NCBI GenBank assembly: GCA_937958105.1
Contig: CALFXJ010000011.1
Coordinates: 4,134-68,133, forward strand
Direction of reading: 5' to 3'
Length of the DNA: 64,000 nucleotides
Source of the DNA: an uncultured Cellvibrio sp.
GTDB lineage: Bacteria; Pseudomonadota; Gammaproteobacteria; Pseudomonadales; Cellvibrionaceae
Positions 33,208 to 41,491 of the stretch are shown here, piece after piece (position 1 is the stretch's first letter; every line of letters starts with the position of its first letter). A program made the translations under genes and the position numbers. The notes beneath the pieces are model-generated. The model had not been told where the DNA came from, did not search any database, and saw only the letters and a list, made by a program, of their open reading frames with translations.

Positions 33208-34437
33208 TTAGAAGAGGACGCGGCAGCGAATGGTGCCTTCGATGCTCTTGAGCTTCTCCAGCGCGCTTTCGTTATATGGACTGTTGGTGTCCACCACCAC
33301 GTAACCCACCTTGTCGTTGGTCTGCAGGTATTGGGCAGCCACGTTGATGTTGTAATCCGAAAACACTTTGTTGATGGCGGAAAGAACACCGGGCACGTTG
33401 GCGTGAACGTGCAGCAGGCGGTGGGCATCCGGGTGACCTGGCAGCGCCACTTCCGGGAAGTTGACCGAGCTGGTGGTGGTGCCGTTGTCGGAGTATTTAA
33501 TCAGTTTTTCTGCCACTTCCACACCGATATTGGCCTGGGCTTCCATGGTGGAGCCGCCGATATGCGGGGTAAGGATCACGTTATCCAGGCCTCGCAGAGG
33601 GCTGATGAACTCGTCATCGTTGGCTTTGGGTTCTTCCGGGAAGACGTCGATCGCGGCACCGGACAGGTTGCCGCCGCGCACCGCTTCAGCCAGCGCATCG
33701 ATATCTACGACAGTACCCCGGGAGGCGTTGATCAGGATGGCGCCTTTCTTCATCAGGCCGATCTCACGGGCACCGATCATGTTCTGGGTGGCATGGGTTT
33801 CCGGCACGTGCAGGCTGACGATATCGGAGATGCTCAGCAGTTCATCCAGGCTGCGGATCTGGGTGGCGTTGCCCAGGGGCAGCTTGGTCACTACATCATA
33901 GAAACACACGTTCATACCCAGTGCTTCTGCCAGAACACTGGTCTGGCTGCCGATAGATCCGTACCCAATCAGGCCCAGGGTCTTGCCGCGGATTTCATAG
34001 GAGCCGATGGCTGATTTTTCCCAGCCGCCGCGATGGCAGGCTGCGTTCTTGGCGGGGATGTTGCGCAGCAGCAGAATCGCTTCGGCAATGACCAGCTCTG
34101 CCACCGAACGGGTGTTGGAATAGGGGGCGTTGAATACCGCTACACCATGCTCCTGGGCGGCCTTCAGGTCTACCTGATTGGTTCCGATGCAGAAACAACC
34201 GGCGGCGATCAGTTTGGGAGCATTCTCAAAGACGCGACGGGTCAGCTGGGTACGGGAGCGCAGACCGACAAAATGGGCGTCCTGAATCTTCTCGATCAGC
34301 TCATCTTCACCCAGTGCCGTCTTGAGGTACTCGATGTTGGTGTAACCGGCAGCGTTGAGCGTATTGATTGCTGACTGGTGAACACCTTCCAGCAACAGGA
34401 ATTTGATCTTGCTTTTGTCTAACGACGTCTTGCTCAT
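33208..34437 (-). CDS. serA: D-3-phosphoglycerate dehydrogenase
   Basis: The enzyme has 409 residues, the usual length of the E. coli-type enzyme. It oxidises 3-phosphoglycerate with NAD in the first step of serine synthesis. Seen: the NAD-binding fold GLIGYGSIGSQ, the conserved NASRGTVVD and LTPHIGGST (catalytic His), and a C-terminal ACT domain (about 338-409; HANVPGVLSAINKVFSDYNINV) used for serine feedback. I chose the ATG at 34437 because MSKTSLDKSKIKF aligns with the family start; the longer frame to 34527 has no support. Confidence 0.97.
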   Translation of the reverse strand: MSKTSLDKSKIKFLLLEGVHQSAINTLNAAGYTNIEYLKTALGEDELIEKIQDAHFVGLRSRTQLTRRVFENAPKLIAAGCFCIGTNQVDLKAAQEHGVAVFNAPYSNTRSVAELVIAEAILLLRNIPAKNAACHRGGWEKSAIGSYEIRGKTLGLIGYGSIGSQTSVLAEALGMNVCFYDVVTKLPLGNATQIRSLDELLSISDIVSLHVPETHATQNMIGAREIGLMKKGAILINASRGTVVDIDALAEAVRGGNLSGAAIDVFPEEPKANDDEFISPLRGLDNVILTPHIGGSTMEAQANIGVEVAEKLIKYSDNGTTTSSVNFPEVALPGHPDAHRLLHVHANVPGVLSAINKVFSDYNINVAAQYLQTNDKVGYVVVDTNSPYNESALEKLKSIEGTIRCRVLF

Positions 34438-34568
34438 GAATGTCTGACCTCTGGCAATACTGTGGCCCGCGCTGACGGGAATCTCTGATCGGAAACGAAA
34501 AACGGAGGGATGAAAAACGGGCGGCATAATAACACAGCTCTGCCGCTGCGCGGGGCCGCCCGACGGGA

Positions 34569-35285
34569 TTACTTACTGAAAACGGCACCAATGATAGCGC
34601 TGCCGCGCTGCACCGGGTCCTTGCGGATCAGCTGCTCCTGGTTGGCCACTTCTTTGAACAGGGCGGTCAGGCTCTGGTTCAACACATGCTGCTCCAGATC
34701 CAGGTCCGGCTTGTTGGAGATAGGCAGTTGTTTATAGGTGGTGAGCAGTTGCTGGTACTGGTTGTAAAAACCGATCTGCTGCAGGTTCTGCTGGATAATG
34801 GGCAGGTAGCGCTGACGCAGAGTGGCTTCGGTCTGCTGACGGAAATAGTCGGTGGCGGCGGTATCGTGGCCGCGGATAATCCCCAGGGCATCGGTGATGG
34901 TCATGTTGCGTACCGCAGAAATAAAGACATCCTTCGCCTCCACGGCAGCCTTTTCAGCTCCCTGGTTCATCAAGGCTTCAACCTTGTCCAGCTGGCCGCC
35001 CAGGCCGAACTGGCGCAGGGTGCTCGCGACAGGCTGGACCGATTGCGGCAGCTGGATGCGGTACAGCGGATTGTTGCTGTAGCCACCGGTCTGGGAGAGG
35101 CTGGTGGCCGCGCGCCCGCTGCTCAGCTCCAGCGCATCCTTGATCCCGCGCACCAGTTGCGCCTGATTGCCATAACCACTGGCGCTGGCGACATCGGCAC
35201 TGGTTTGCAGAATCTGCGGCATGTTGGCATTGCACGCGGTGAGCATCAGGGGCGCGGCGATCAGCAGGATTTTCAGGGCTTTCAT
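34569..35285 (-). CDS. DUF4197 family lipoprotein
   Basis: The protein has 238 residues. The lipoprotein signal ends LMLTAC (Cys18). The mature part is helical with the DUF4197 pattern: GIKDALELSSGRA, QPVASTLRQFGLGGQLDKVEALMNQGAEKAA, FISAVRNMTITDALGIIRGHDTAATDYFRQQT and a C-terminal GSAIIGAVFSK. The family role is unknown; it is an envelope protein of Gammaproteobacteria. It lies between serA and the TetR gene on the same strand, with gaps of 131 and 65 nt. Confidence 0.9.
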   Translation of the reverse strand: MKALKILLIAAPLMLTACNANMPQILQTSADVASASGYGNQAQLVRGIKDALELSSGRAATSLSQTGGYSNNPLYRIQLPQSVQPVASTLRQFGLGGQLDKVEALMNQGAEKAAVEAKDVFISAVRNMTITDALGIIRGHDTAATDYFRQQTEATLRQRYLPIIQQNLQQIGFYNQYQQLLTTYKQLPISNKPDLDLEQHVLNQSLTALFKEVANQEQLIRKDPVQRGSAIIGAVFSK

Positions 35286-35350
35286 AAAGGGTCCTTGTGA
35301 ACAGTCAGATCAATGGAAAGAGAAAAGCAAAAATGGTTGGGAGGGAGAGT

Positions 35351-35971
35351 CTAATGTTCCGCCAGCGGGCGGGATTGAACACCCATCAAGGTCAGGATCT
35401 GCATCTGCGCCGCATTCAGGATGGCGCTGCGTTCGGCTTCATCCGGGAGCATGCGGGCGAGGGTGATGGCGCCGACCAGCGAGGCCAGGATGGCGCGGGC
35501 GCGGTCGCGGACCAGATTGGGGTTCAACTCAAGTTTCTGCAGGCGGCTGATGGCAGTGATGCGGTTTTCCAGCAGTTTGCGCAGATGGTCGTAGGAATTC
35601 TGCAGCAGCGGACGAAGGCGCTCATCGTGCTGCCCGATCTCGTTGAATAACAGAGTTTCCGGCGCCGGTTTAAGATTTTCCTGCTGGCGCAGATTCAGGT
35701 AACTGGTAGCGAGGGCGATCAGCTTCTTTACTGGCAGCGGCGCCTTAACCAGCCGCGCCCGTCCCCGCTCCTTAAGCGTTTCCAGAAAAGAGGCAGAGAA
35801 CAAGGCCTCTTTGGATTCAAAGTGCGCATAAAAAGCCCCGTGGGTCATGCGCGCTTCTTTCATGATCTGGCTGATGGAGACCTTCTGAAATCCATACCGA
35901 AAGAACAGCTCCGTGGCCGACTTCAGGATACGGGCGCGGGATTTGATTTTCTGATCTTTGGGGTAGGGCAT
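35351..35971 (-). CDS. TetR family transcriptional regulator
   Basis: The protein has 206 residues. An N-terminal TetR DNA-binding domain (RILKSATELFFRYGFQKVSISQIMKEARMTHGAFYAHFESKEALF, about 13-60) precedes an all-helical ligand domain that resembles the C-terminal part of the AcrR/TetR_C group. It is divergent from the FabF-like gene, and a perfect palindrome stands in the 107-nt gap, so self-control and control of the ketosynthase gene are likely. The ligand is unknown; fatty-acyl compounds would fit the neighbour. Confidence 0.9.
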   Translation of the reverse strand: MPYPKDQKIKSRARILKSATELFFRYGFQKVSISQIMKEARMTHGAFYAHFESKEALFSASFLETLKERGRARLVKAPLPVKKLIALATSYLNLRQQENLKPAPETLLFNEIGQHDERLRPLLQNSYDHLRKLLENRITAISRLQKLELNPNLVRDRARAILASLVGAITLARMLPDEAERSAILNAAQMQILTLMGVQSRPLAEH

Positions 35972-35990
35972 GGTGTGTCAGTGTCTGAAT

Positions 35991-36004
35991 ATGATCTTGA
36001 TCAT
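35991..36004. promoter_or_regulatory. Candidate TetR operator
   Basis: The perfect palindrome ATGATC-TT-GATCAT lies 20 nt from the TetR start and 75 nt from the fabF-like start, in the shared divergent region. Confidence 0.55.
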
Positions 36005-36078
36005 AAGGTGCCGATGGGTAGAGTGGATCTCCACTTTATATGCAACCTGACGACAGATAGCGAGACGCGAGGTATTTC

Positions 36079-37350
36079 ATGAGCTCACCCATCGTAGTTA
36101 CCGGTATGGGCATGGTCAGCCCTCTCGGTTGTGGTGTCAAGCCGGTCTGGCAGCGGCTGATCGCCGGCCAGTCGGGAATCGGTTTTATCGATCGGTTTGA
36201 TACCAGCGACTTCCCCATACGTATCGCCGGACTGGTGCCGGATATCCTCCAGGATCCCGAAGCAGGACTGGATGCAGATGCCGTCGTGGAACCCAAAGAG
36301 CGGAAGAAACTGGACCGCTTTTCCCTTTATGCACTGGCGGCGGCGCAGGAGGCGCTGGCGCAGGCTGGCTGGCATCCACAAAGTCTAGCTGATCAGGAAG
36401 CCACAGCGACTATCATTGGCACTGGTATTGGCGGATTCCCCATCATTACCCAGGCGCAGAAGACCTTGGACGAGCGCGGCTATCGCAAGTTATCGCCCTT
36501 TACGGTGCCGGCATTCCTGGCCAACCTGGCGGCGGGCAATGTGTCCATCCGTTACGGCTTCAAAGGGCCGCTGGGCACGCCAGTCACCGCCTGTGCGGCG
36601 GGTGTGCAGGCGATTGGCGACGGTATGCGTCTGCTTCGCAGCGGCGAGGCCCGAGTGGCGCTGGTAGGCGGCACTGAGGCTTGTGTCGATCCGCTGTCGC
36701 TGGCCGGGTTCCATGCCCTCAAAGCGCTGTCGACGGAGGCTGAGGCGCCGGAGAAAGCCTCTCGTCCCTTCGATGCGCAGCGCAACGGCTTCGTGATGGG
36801 CGAGGGGGCGGGACTGCTGGTGATCGAAACCCTCGATCATGCGCTGGCCCGTGGCGCTCAGCCTCTGGCGGTGTTAAGTGGATATGGTACCAGCAGCGAC
36901 GCGCATCATATTACGGCGGGTCCTGAAGATGGGTCCGGAGCCGCCGCGGCCATGCGCCGCGCCCTGACGATGGCAGGATTGCAGCCAGCGGATATCCAAT
37001 ACGTCAACGCCCATGCGACCTCCACGCCAGTGGGTGATCGCGCCGAGGTGGCCAGTCTGCGCGCTGTGTTCGGCGGGCAACTGCCGCAGGTGCCGGTTTC
37101 CTCTACCAAGTCGGCAACCGGCCACCTGCTCGGAGCGGCCGGCGGTATAGAAAGCATCTTTACGGTACTGGCGACCATGGCTGACCAGCTGCCGCCCACC
37201 CTGAATCTCGAGCAGGTAGACGAGGCGCTGCAGGATCTGGATCTGGTTCCTCTGCACAGCAGGCAAGCGCGTGTGCAGCATGCTCTCTGTAACGGCTTTG
37301 GTTTCGGCGGTGTAAATGCGGCGCTGCTGGTGAGCAAGTGGTTGGGTTGA
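36079..37350 (+). CDS. fabF: Beta-ketoacyl-ACP synthase II (FabF-like)
   Basis: The enzyme has 423 residues and condenses malonyl-ACP with acyl-ACP. The Cys-His-His triad is visible: Cys172 (TACAAG), His312 (NAHATSTPVGD) and His349 (TKSATGHLLGAAG). The Gly-rich C-terminal GFGFGGVNAALL is typical. There is no adjacent acyl-carrier protein or reductase, and the gene is divergent from a TetR regulator, so this may be an extra, regulated KAS II copy beside the main fab cluster elsewhere. The symbol is by similarity only. Confidence 0.9.
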   Translation: MSSPIVVTGMGMVSPLGCGVKPVWQRLIAGQSGIGFIDRFDTSDFPIRIAGLVPDILQDPEAGLDADAVVEPKERKKLDRFSLYALAAAQEALAQAGWHPQSLADQEATATIIGTGIGGFPIITQAQKTLDERGYRKLSPFTVPAFLANLAAGNVSIRYGFKGPLGTPVTACAAGVQAIGDGMRLLRSGEARVALVGGTEACVDPLSLAGFHALKALSTEAEAPEKASRPFDAQRNGFVMGEGAGLLVIETLDHALARGAQPLAVLSGYGTSSDAHHITAGPEDGSGAAAAMRRALTMAGLQPADIQYVNAHATSTPVGDRAEVASLRAVFGGQLPQVPVSSTKSATGHLLGAAGGIESIFTVLATMADQLPPTLNLEQVDEALQDLDLVPLHSRQARVQHALCNGFGFGGVNAALLVSKWLG

Positions 37351-37400
37351 CGGGGCGGGCTGTGGCGTCGATCCGCTTAACCGGCGCGGCAGCCCGAGCA

Positions 37401-38117
37401 TCAAGCGCGATTGACGATCTCTGTAACTAACACCTGCTGCTGCGCGCCTTCTATCCGATAGCACCAGCGCACATCCAGATCCAGCAGGGCCATCCCGTAA
37501 ATGCGCTCCGGGTCCAATGTCTGGTAGGAGGGGCGCGGGTCCTGCTGCAGAATCTGCGTCAGCAGAGACTGCAGATCCAGCCCGCAGCGGCGATGATAGT
37601 CTGCACAGGCTTCCAGCACTGATGCTGAAAAGGCTACCGGCAGCAGTGCCGGGGCTGCCGGGGCAAACTCATTGACGGCGTCATCTACACGGTCGACATA
37701 AGGCACGTAGGGTTTGATATCCAGTACTGGCGTGCCATCAAGCAGGTCCACACCCGCCAGCTCCAGCCAGACTTTACCCTTATCCTGCCTGATTCCCTCC
37801 AGCCGTACCACCGATAATCCTATGGGTGCCGGGCGCACTGGTGAGCGAGTGGCAAATACCCCCAGCTGTTTGTTACCCCCGAGGCGCGGTGGTCTGACGC
37901 GGGGTTTCCAGCTTTCGCGGCGATTGGCATGGAACACGAACTGCAGCCACAGGTGACTGCAGCCCTCCAATCCTTCCAGCGCCGCCGGGTCGTCATAGGG
38001 AGGCAGCAGTTCCAGTTGCGCACATGCCAGCGGCGCCAGCCCCGGCTGACGGGGGATACCGAATTTTTCCTTGAAACAGGAATGGACAATACCAACAGCG
38101 GGGAAGGTGAATTCCAT
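37401..38117 (-). CDS. trmO: tRNA (N6-threonylcarbamoyladenosine-37-N6)-methyltransferase TrmO
   Basis: The protein has 238 residues and the UPF0066/YaeB/TsaA pattern: VGIVHSCFKEKFGIPRQPGLAP, the SAM-pocket segment ATRSPVRPAPIGLSVVRL, LDIKPYVPYVD, and the C-terminal domain with DPRPSYQ and IYGMALLDLDVRW. TrmO methylates t6A at position 37 of certain tRNAs. The start is uncertain: I took the ATG at 38117; a TTG five codons upstream is in frame. Confidence 0.93.
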   Translation of the reverse strand: MEFTFPAVGIVHSCFKEKFGIPRQPGLAPLACAQLELLPPYDDPAALEGLEGCSHLWLQFVFHANRRESWKPRVRPPRLGGNKQLGVFATRSPVRPAPIGLSVVRLEGIRQDKGKVWLELAGVDLLDGTPVLDIKPYVPYVDRVDDAVNEFAPAAPALLPVAFSASVLEACADYHRRCGLDLQSLLTQILQQDPRPSYQTLDPERIYGMALLDLDVRWCYRIEGAQQQVLVTEIVNRA

Positions 38118-38257
38118 GGGGGTGATCCGCAAGTGAAAGCGGCAAGGCTACGGAATTCCCCGAGTTCGCTCAAGCCGCATTGCACAGCGGCCTCTCCGCT
38201 TTTTACGCCCGTGAATGCTACTATCCCCTCTCGTTTATCGACTGTTCTGGACTGCCC

Positions 38258-39301
38258 GTGACCCAACCCCCTTCGTTCAATCTGGTCTCCCCGGTGCCCT
38301 GGCTGCTCTGGCCCCTGGCGTTGCTGCTGGGTTTTTTGGTCGCTGCCGGCTCGCTCAGCTACAGCCCCGGCGGGCGTATCAACGTGTTATGGATCTGGCT
38401 GCTCTGGGCCGGCCTGCCCCTGCTGGGTTCGCTGGCGTCCGTGTGGGCCATGTACTTTGGCAGCGGGCGGCCCTGGCTCTTCCGTTGGCGCCGCTATCAA
38501 GTGCAATGGCATCCGTCGGTCCGCCAGCGCCTGGAGATGCTGACGTTGCTGCAGAGCTTCTGGCTGCTGACTGGCCTTGGCATGCTGCTTGGCTATTGGC
38601 TGTTACTGCTGTTTACCGATCTGGCGTTTGGCTGGAGTTCAACTTTGATTGATGACCGGCAGACCCTGGTCGCCCTGACCCGGTTCGTCGCCGCGCCCTG
38701 GCAATGGCTGTGGCCAGCGGCGGTGCCTGATGCGGCCCTGATTGAGGCGACCCGTTATCTGCGCATTGCACCCGGCGGCGACGCTGCTCAGGCCGGCAAC
38801 TGGTGGCCGTTCCTGATGGCGAGCCTGCTGTGTTACAACCTGCTGCCGCGCCTGTTGCTGCGCGGCTGGCTGGCGCTGCGCCTGCGCCGCCTGCGCCATC
38901 ACGACCTGAGCGTGCGCGCGCCCGTAATCACTGCTGCGCCGACCACTGTTGCGGCGGTTGTTGAGGAAGCGCCCGCAGACTGGAGCAGCGCGCAGCGGAT
39001 TCTGTGGGAAATCCGCGGCGAGCATCCCTCTCTTGGCGTGGCGGACTGGCAGCAGGATGAAGCGGCGATGCAGAGTCTGCTGGCGAAGGCGCCGGAGCGT
39101 CTGCTGTGGCAGGTTAACGCCAGTCGCTCACCCGTGGCGGAACTCAGTGACCTGATTGCCATGGCGCGCGCGGCCGGTGTGCGCCAGCAGGCACTGCAGG
39201 CCGTGTGTGACACCACAACCGACCCCGCGCGCCACCTCGCCAGCTGGCGCGCCTTCGCCAATCAACAGCAGCTGGTCTGGCTTAAGGAGACCACCCGATG
39301 A
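38258..39301 (+). CDS. DUF2868 membrane protein
   Basis: The protein has 347 residues. Hydrophobic segments lie near 10-28, 38-60, 95-120 and in the middle around 180-200, followed by a cytosolic C-terminal domain. It matches the DUF2868 layout (PWLFRWRRYQVQWHPSVRQRLEMLTLLQSFWLLTGLGMLLGYWLLLLFTDLAFGW). The family is always, as far as I know, paired with a DUF3482 GTPase, as here with a 4-nt ATGA overlap. Its function is unknown. Starts are poor: I chose the GTG at 38258; a TTG at 38180 would add 26 unlikely residues. It is shorter than the family norm of about 450. Confidence 0.8.
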   Translation: MTQPPSFNLVSPVPWLLWPLALLLGFLVAAGSLSYSPGGRINVLWIWLLWAGLPLLGSLASVWAMYFGSGRPWLFRWRRYQVQWHPSVRQRLEMLTLLQSFWLLTGLGMLLGYWLLLLFTDLAFGWSSTLIDDRQTLVALTRFVAAPWQWLWPAAVPDAALIEATRYLRIAPGGDAAQAGNWWPFLMASLLCYNLLPRLLLRGWLALRLRRLRHHDLSVRAPVITAAPTTVAAVVEEAPADWSSAQRILWEIRGEHPSLGVADWQQDEAAMQSLLAKAPERLLWQVNASRSPVAELSDLIAMARAAGVRQQALQAVCDTTTDPARHLASWRAFANQQQLVWLKETTR

Positions 39302-40671
39302 CCATTCCTCATCTATGTGTGGTAGGCCATCCCAACAAAGGTAAATCCTCCATCGTCTCCACGCTGACCGAGAATGACAGTGTGCGCATCGGCGCTGAGT
39401 CGGGTACCACCACCCATGCTGATACCTTCGACTTCATGCTCGACCGACAGGTTTTGCTGCGGCTGACCGACACGCCGGGTTTCCAGCGCGCACGCCAGGT
39501 GCTGGGCTGGTTGCAAAGCGTTGAGACAGCTCCAGCCGCCCGCCCGGAGCGGGTAAGGCAGTTTCTGCGCGAGCCGGGACATGCCGAAAAATTCCCGGAT
39601 GAAGTCGCGCTGCTCACTCCTGTCATGGCCGGCGCCGGTATCCTCTACGTCGTGGATGGCGCTCAAGCGGTCAGTCCCGCGGATGAAGCGGAGATGGAAA
39701 TCCTGCGCTGGACCGGCCAGCCGCGCATGGCGGTCATCAATCCCATGGGTGAGCCCCGCGCGCTGGATGAATGGCAGCGGACGCTGACGCAGTTTTTTCA
39801 GTGGGTGCGTATCTTTAATCCTCTGACTGCCAGTGTGCCCCAGCGCCTGACCCTCTTTCGCGCCATGGGTGAACTGCTGCCTGACTGGAGCAGGCCGATC
39901 AGTGAGCTGTGTACTGGCCTCGCAGCCCGGGATCGACAGCGCCTGCAGGACGTCAGCTTCAGCCTCGCCAGCTACTGGTGTGAACAGATGAGCCGTCGAG
40001 AGCCGGTCACCCTGCTGGATAAAAGTGGCTGGAGTCAGGCGGAGGAACGCCTGCGGCGCGCCTTGGATGAGCAAGAACAGCAGTTTTTCCAGGACATCAG
40101 CCGCGCCTGGGGCCACAGGAGTTTTGTGCTGGAGCAGCACACGCAGTGGGACCTGGGCAGCGATACCCTCATGAACACTGAAACCTGGTATCTGTGGGGC
40201 TTAAAGCAGCGGGAGTTGTTGATTGTCAGTGGCGCTGCTGGCGCTGCGACAGGATTGATTCTGGATGCCGGTCTGGGAGGCAGCTCATTTCTGCTGGGTG
40301 CCCTGTCCGGCGGCGTGATCGGCTCGGTGAGTGGCTGGCTGGCGGCCCGTCAGCTGCCCGGTAAGCGGCTGGGCTGGCTGCCACTGACTCAACAGAAAGA
40401 ATTTGCCGGTCCGGTGCAGCACCCGAACTTTCCTTTGGTGGTCATGGCCCGCGCCTTAACGGTTACCCGTCAGCTCTGGCACCGCCCCCACGCGGAGCGG
40501 GGCACGCTTGAGATTCGTACCAGCGCCACCGACTGGGCGCGGCAGGAGCAGGTGCAGCTGCTGCAGTGGGCCAAGGCCCTGCAGCAGGGCCAATGGAAAG
40601 CAAAACAGCAGGATGCACTGGTGAACTGGGTGATGGGCGAGTTACAGAAGGCGGTGGACGTGCCGGAATAA
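39298..40671 (+). CDS. DUF3482 domain GTPase
   Basis: The protein has 457 residues. The N-terminal Era-like GTPase domain shows the P-loop GHPNKGKSS (9-17), a switch region with ESGTTTH, and the G3 motif DTPG (58-61). The later G4 motif is not canonical (INPMG in place of NKxD), as is common in this family. The C-terminal half contains a glycine-rich pair of hydrophobic segments (AAGAATGLILDAGLGGSSFLLGALSGGVIGSVSGWLAA), probably membrane-inserted. It overlaps the DUF2868 gene by 4 nt and probably forms a complex with it at the inner membrane. The role is unknown. Confidence 0.87.
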   Translation: MTIPHLCVVGHPNKGKSSIVSTLTENDSVRIGAESGTTTHADTFDFMLDRQVLLRLTDTPGFQRARQVLGWLQSVETAPAARPERVRQFLREPGHAEKFPDEVALLTPVMAGAGILYVVDGAQAVSPADEAEMEILRWTGQPRMAVINPMGEPRALDEWQRTLTQFFQWVRIFNPLTASVPQRLTLFRAMGELLPDWSRPISELCTGLAARDRQRLQDVSFSLASYWCEQMSRREPVTLLDKSGWSQAEERLRRALDEQEQQFFQDISRAWGHRSFVLEQHTQWDLGSDTLMNTETWYLWGLKQRELLIVSGAAGAATGLILDAGLGGSSFLLGALSGGVIGSVSGWLAARQLPGKRLGWLPLTQQKEFAGPVQHPNFPLVVMARALTVTRQLWHRPHAERGTLEIRTSATDWARQEQVQLLQWAKALQQGQWKAKQQDALVNWVMGELQKAVDVPE

Positions 40672-40679
40672 AATGCCGA

Positions 40680-41357
40680 TCAGTATTTGGGGTACAGCGT
40701 CTTCACGCCGCTCTGGGTTCCCAGCAGGAGCACATCCGCCGGACGGCGGGCAAAGAGACCATTGGTTACCACGCCGGTAATCTGGTTGATCGCCGTTTCC
40801 AGTTCTTTGGGATTGAGGATCTGCAGGTTGTGGACGTCAAGGATCACGTTGCCGTTATCCGTTACCACCCCTTCGCGGTAGACCGGATCGCCGCCCAGCT
40901 TGACCAGCTCCCGTGCCACATAGGAACGCGCCATGGGGATGACCTCCACCGGCAGGGGAAAGTTGCCGAGCACATCAACCCACTTGCTTTCGTCGGCGAT
41001 GCAGACAAACTCTTTGGCAGTCGCCACCACGATTTTTTCGCGGGTCAGGGCCGCCCCGCCGCCTTTAATCAGCTCCAGCTGTGCATTGCTTTCATCCGCG
41101 CCATCGACATAAACCACCAGCTGATGAACGCTGTTGAGGTCGAGCACTTCTATGCCGTGATTCTGCAGCCGCTTGGCTGAAGCGTCAGAGCTGGCCACCG
41201 CACCGGCAAAGCTGTCCTTGATATCGGCCAGGTAGTCAATGAAGTAGTTGGCCGTGGAGCCGGTGCCGACGCCGACGATGTCATCGGCATGAAGTTTCGG
41301 AGCAATGTAATCAACCGCCGCACGCGCGACGGCTTGTTTGAGTTCATCTTGTGTCAT
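40680..41357 (-). CDS. rpiA: Ribose-5-phosphate isomerase A
   Basis: The enzyme has 225 residues and interconverts ribose-5-phosphate and ribulose-5-phosphate. Family motifs are VGTGSTA, SSDASAKRL, YVDGADE (with the catalytic Asp pair) and KGGGAALTREKI. It is divergent from ilvA, an arrangement common in pseudomonads and relatives. Confidence 0.97.
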   Translation of the reverse strand: MTQDELKQAVARAAVDYIAPKLHADDIVGVGTGSTANYFIDYLADIKDSFAGAVASSDASAKRLQNHGIEVLDLNSVHQLVVYVDGADESNAQLELIKGGGAALTREKIVVATAKEFVCIADESKWVDVLGNFPLPVEVIPMARSYVARELVKLGGDPVYREGVVTDNGNVILDVHNLQILNPKELETAINQITGVVTNGLFARRPADVLLLGTQSGVKTLYPKY

Positions 41358-41491
41358 AAAAAATCCATCGCCGAGGGTGAATCAAGTGAGGCGCATTATA
41401 CGGTTTTTCATCGCGCCTAATGCGAGCTTCGACTAAATTGTTTACTATGCAGAACAGTTTTTCCTCTCTTCCTACCAGTAAGTTCTTTTCT

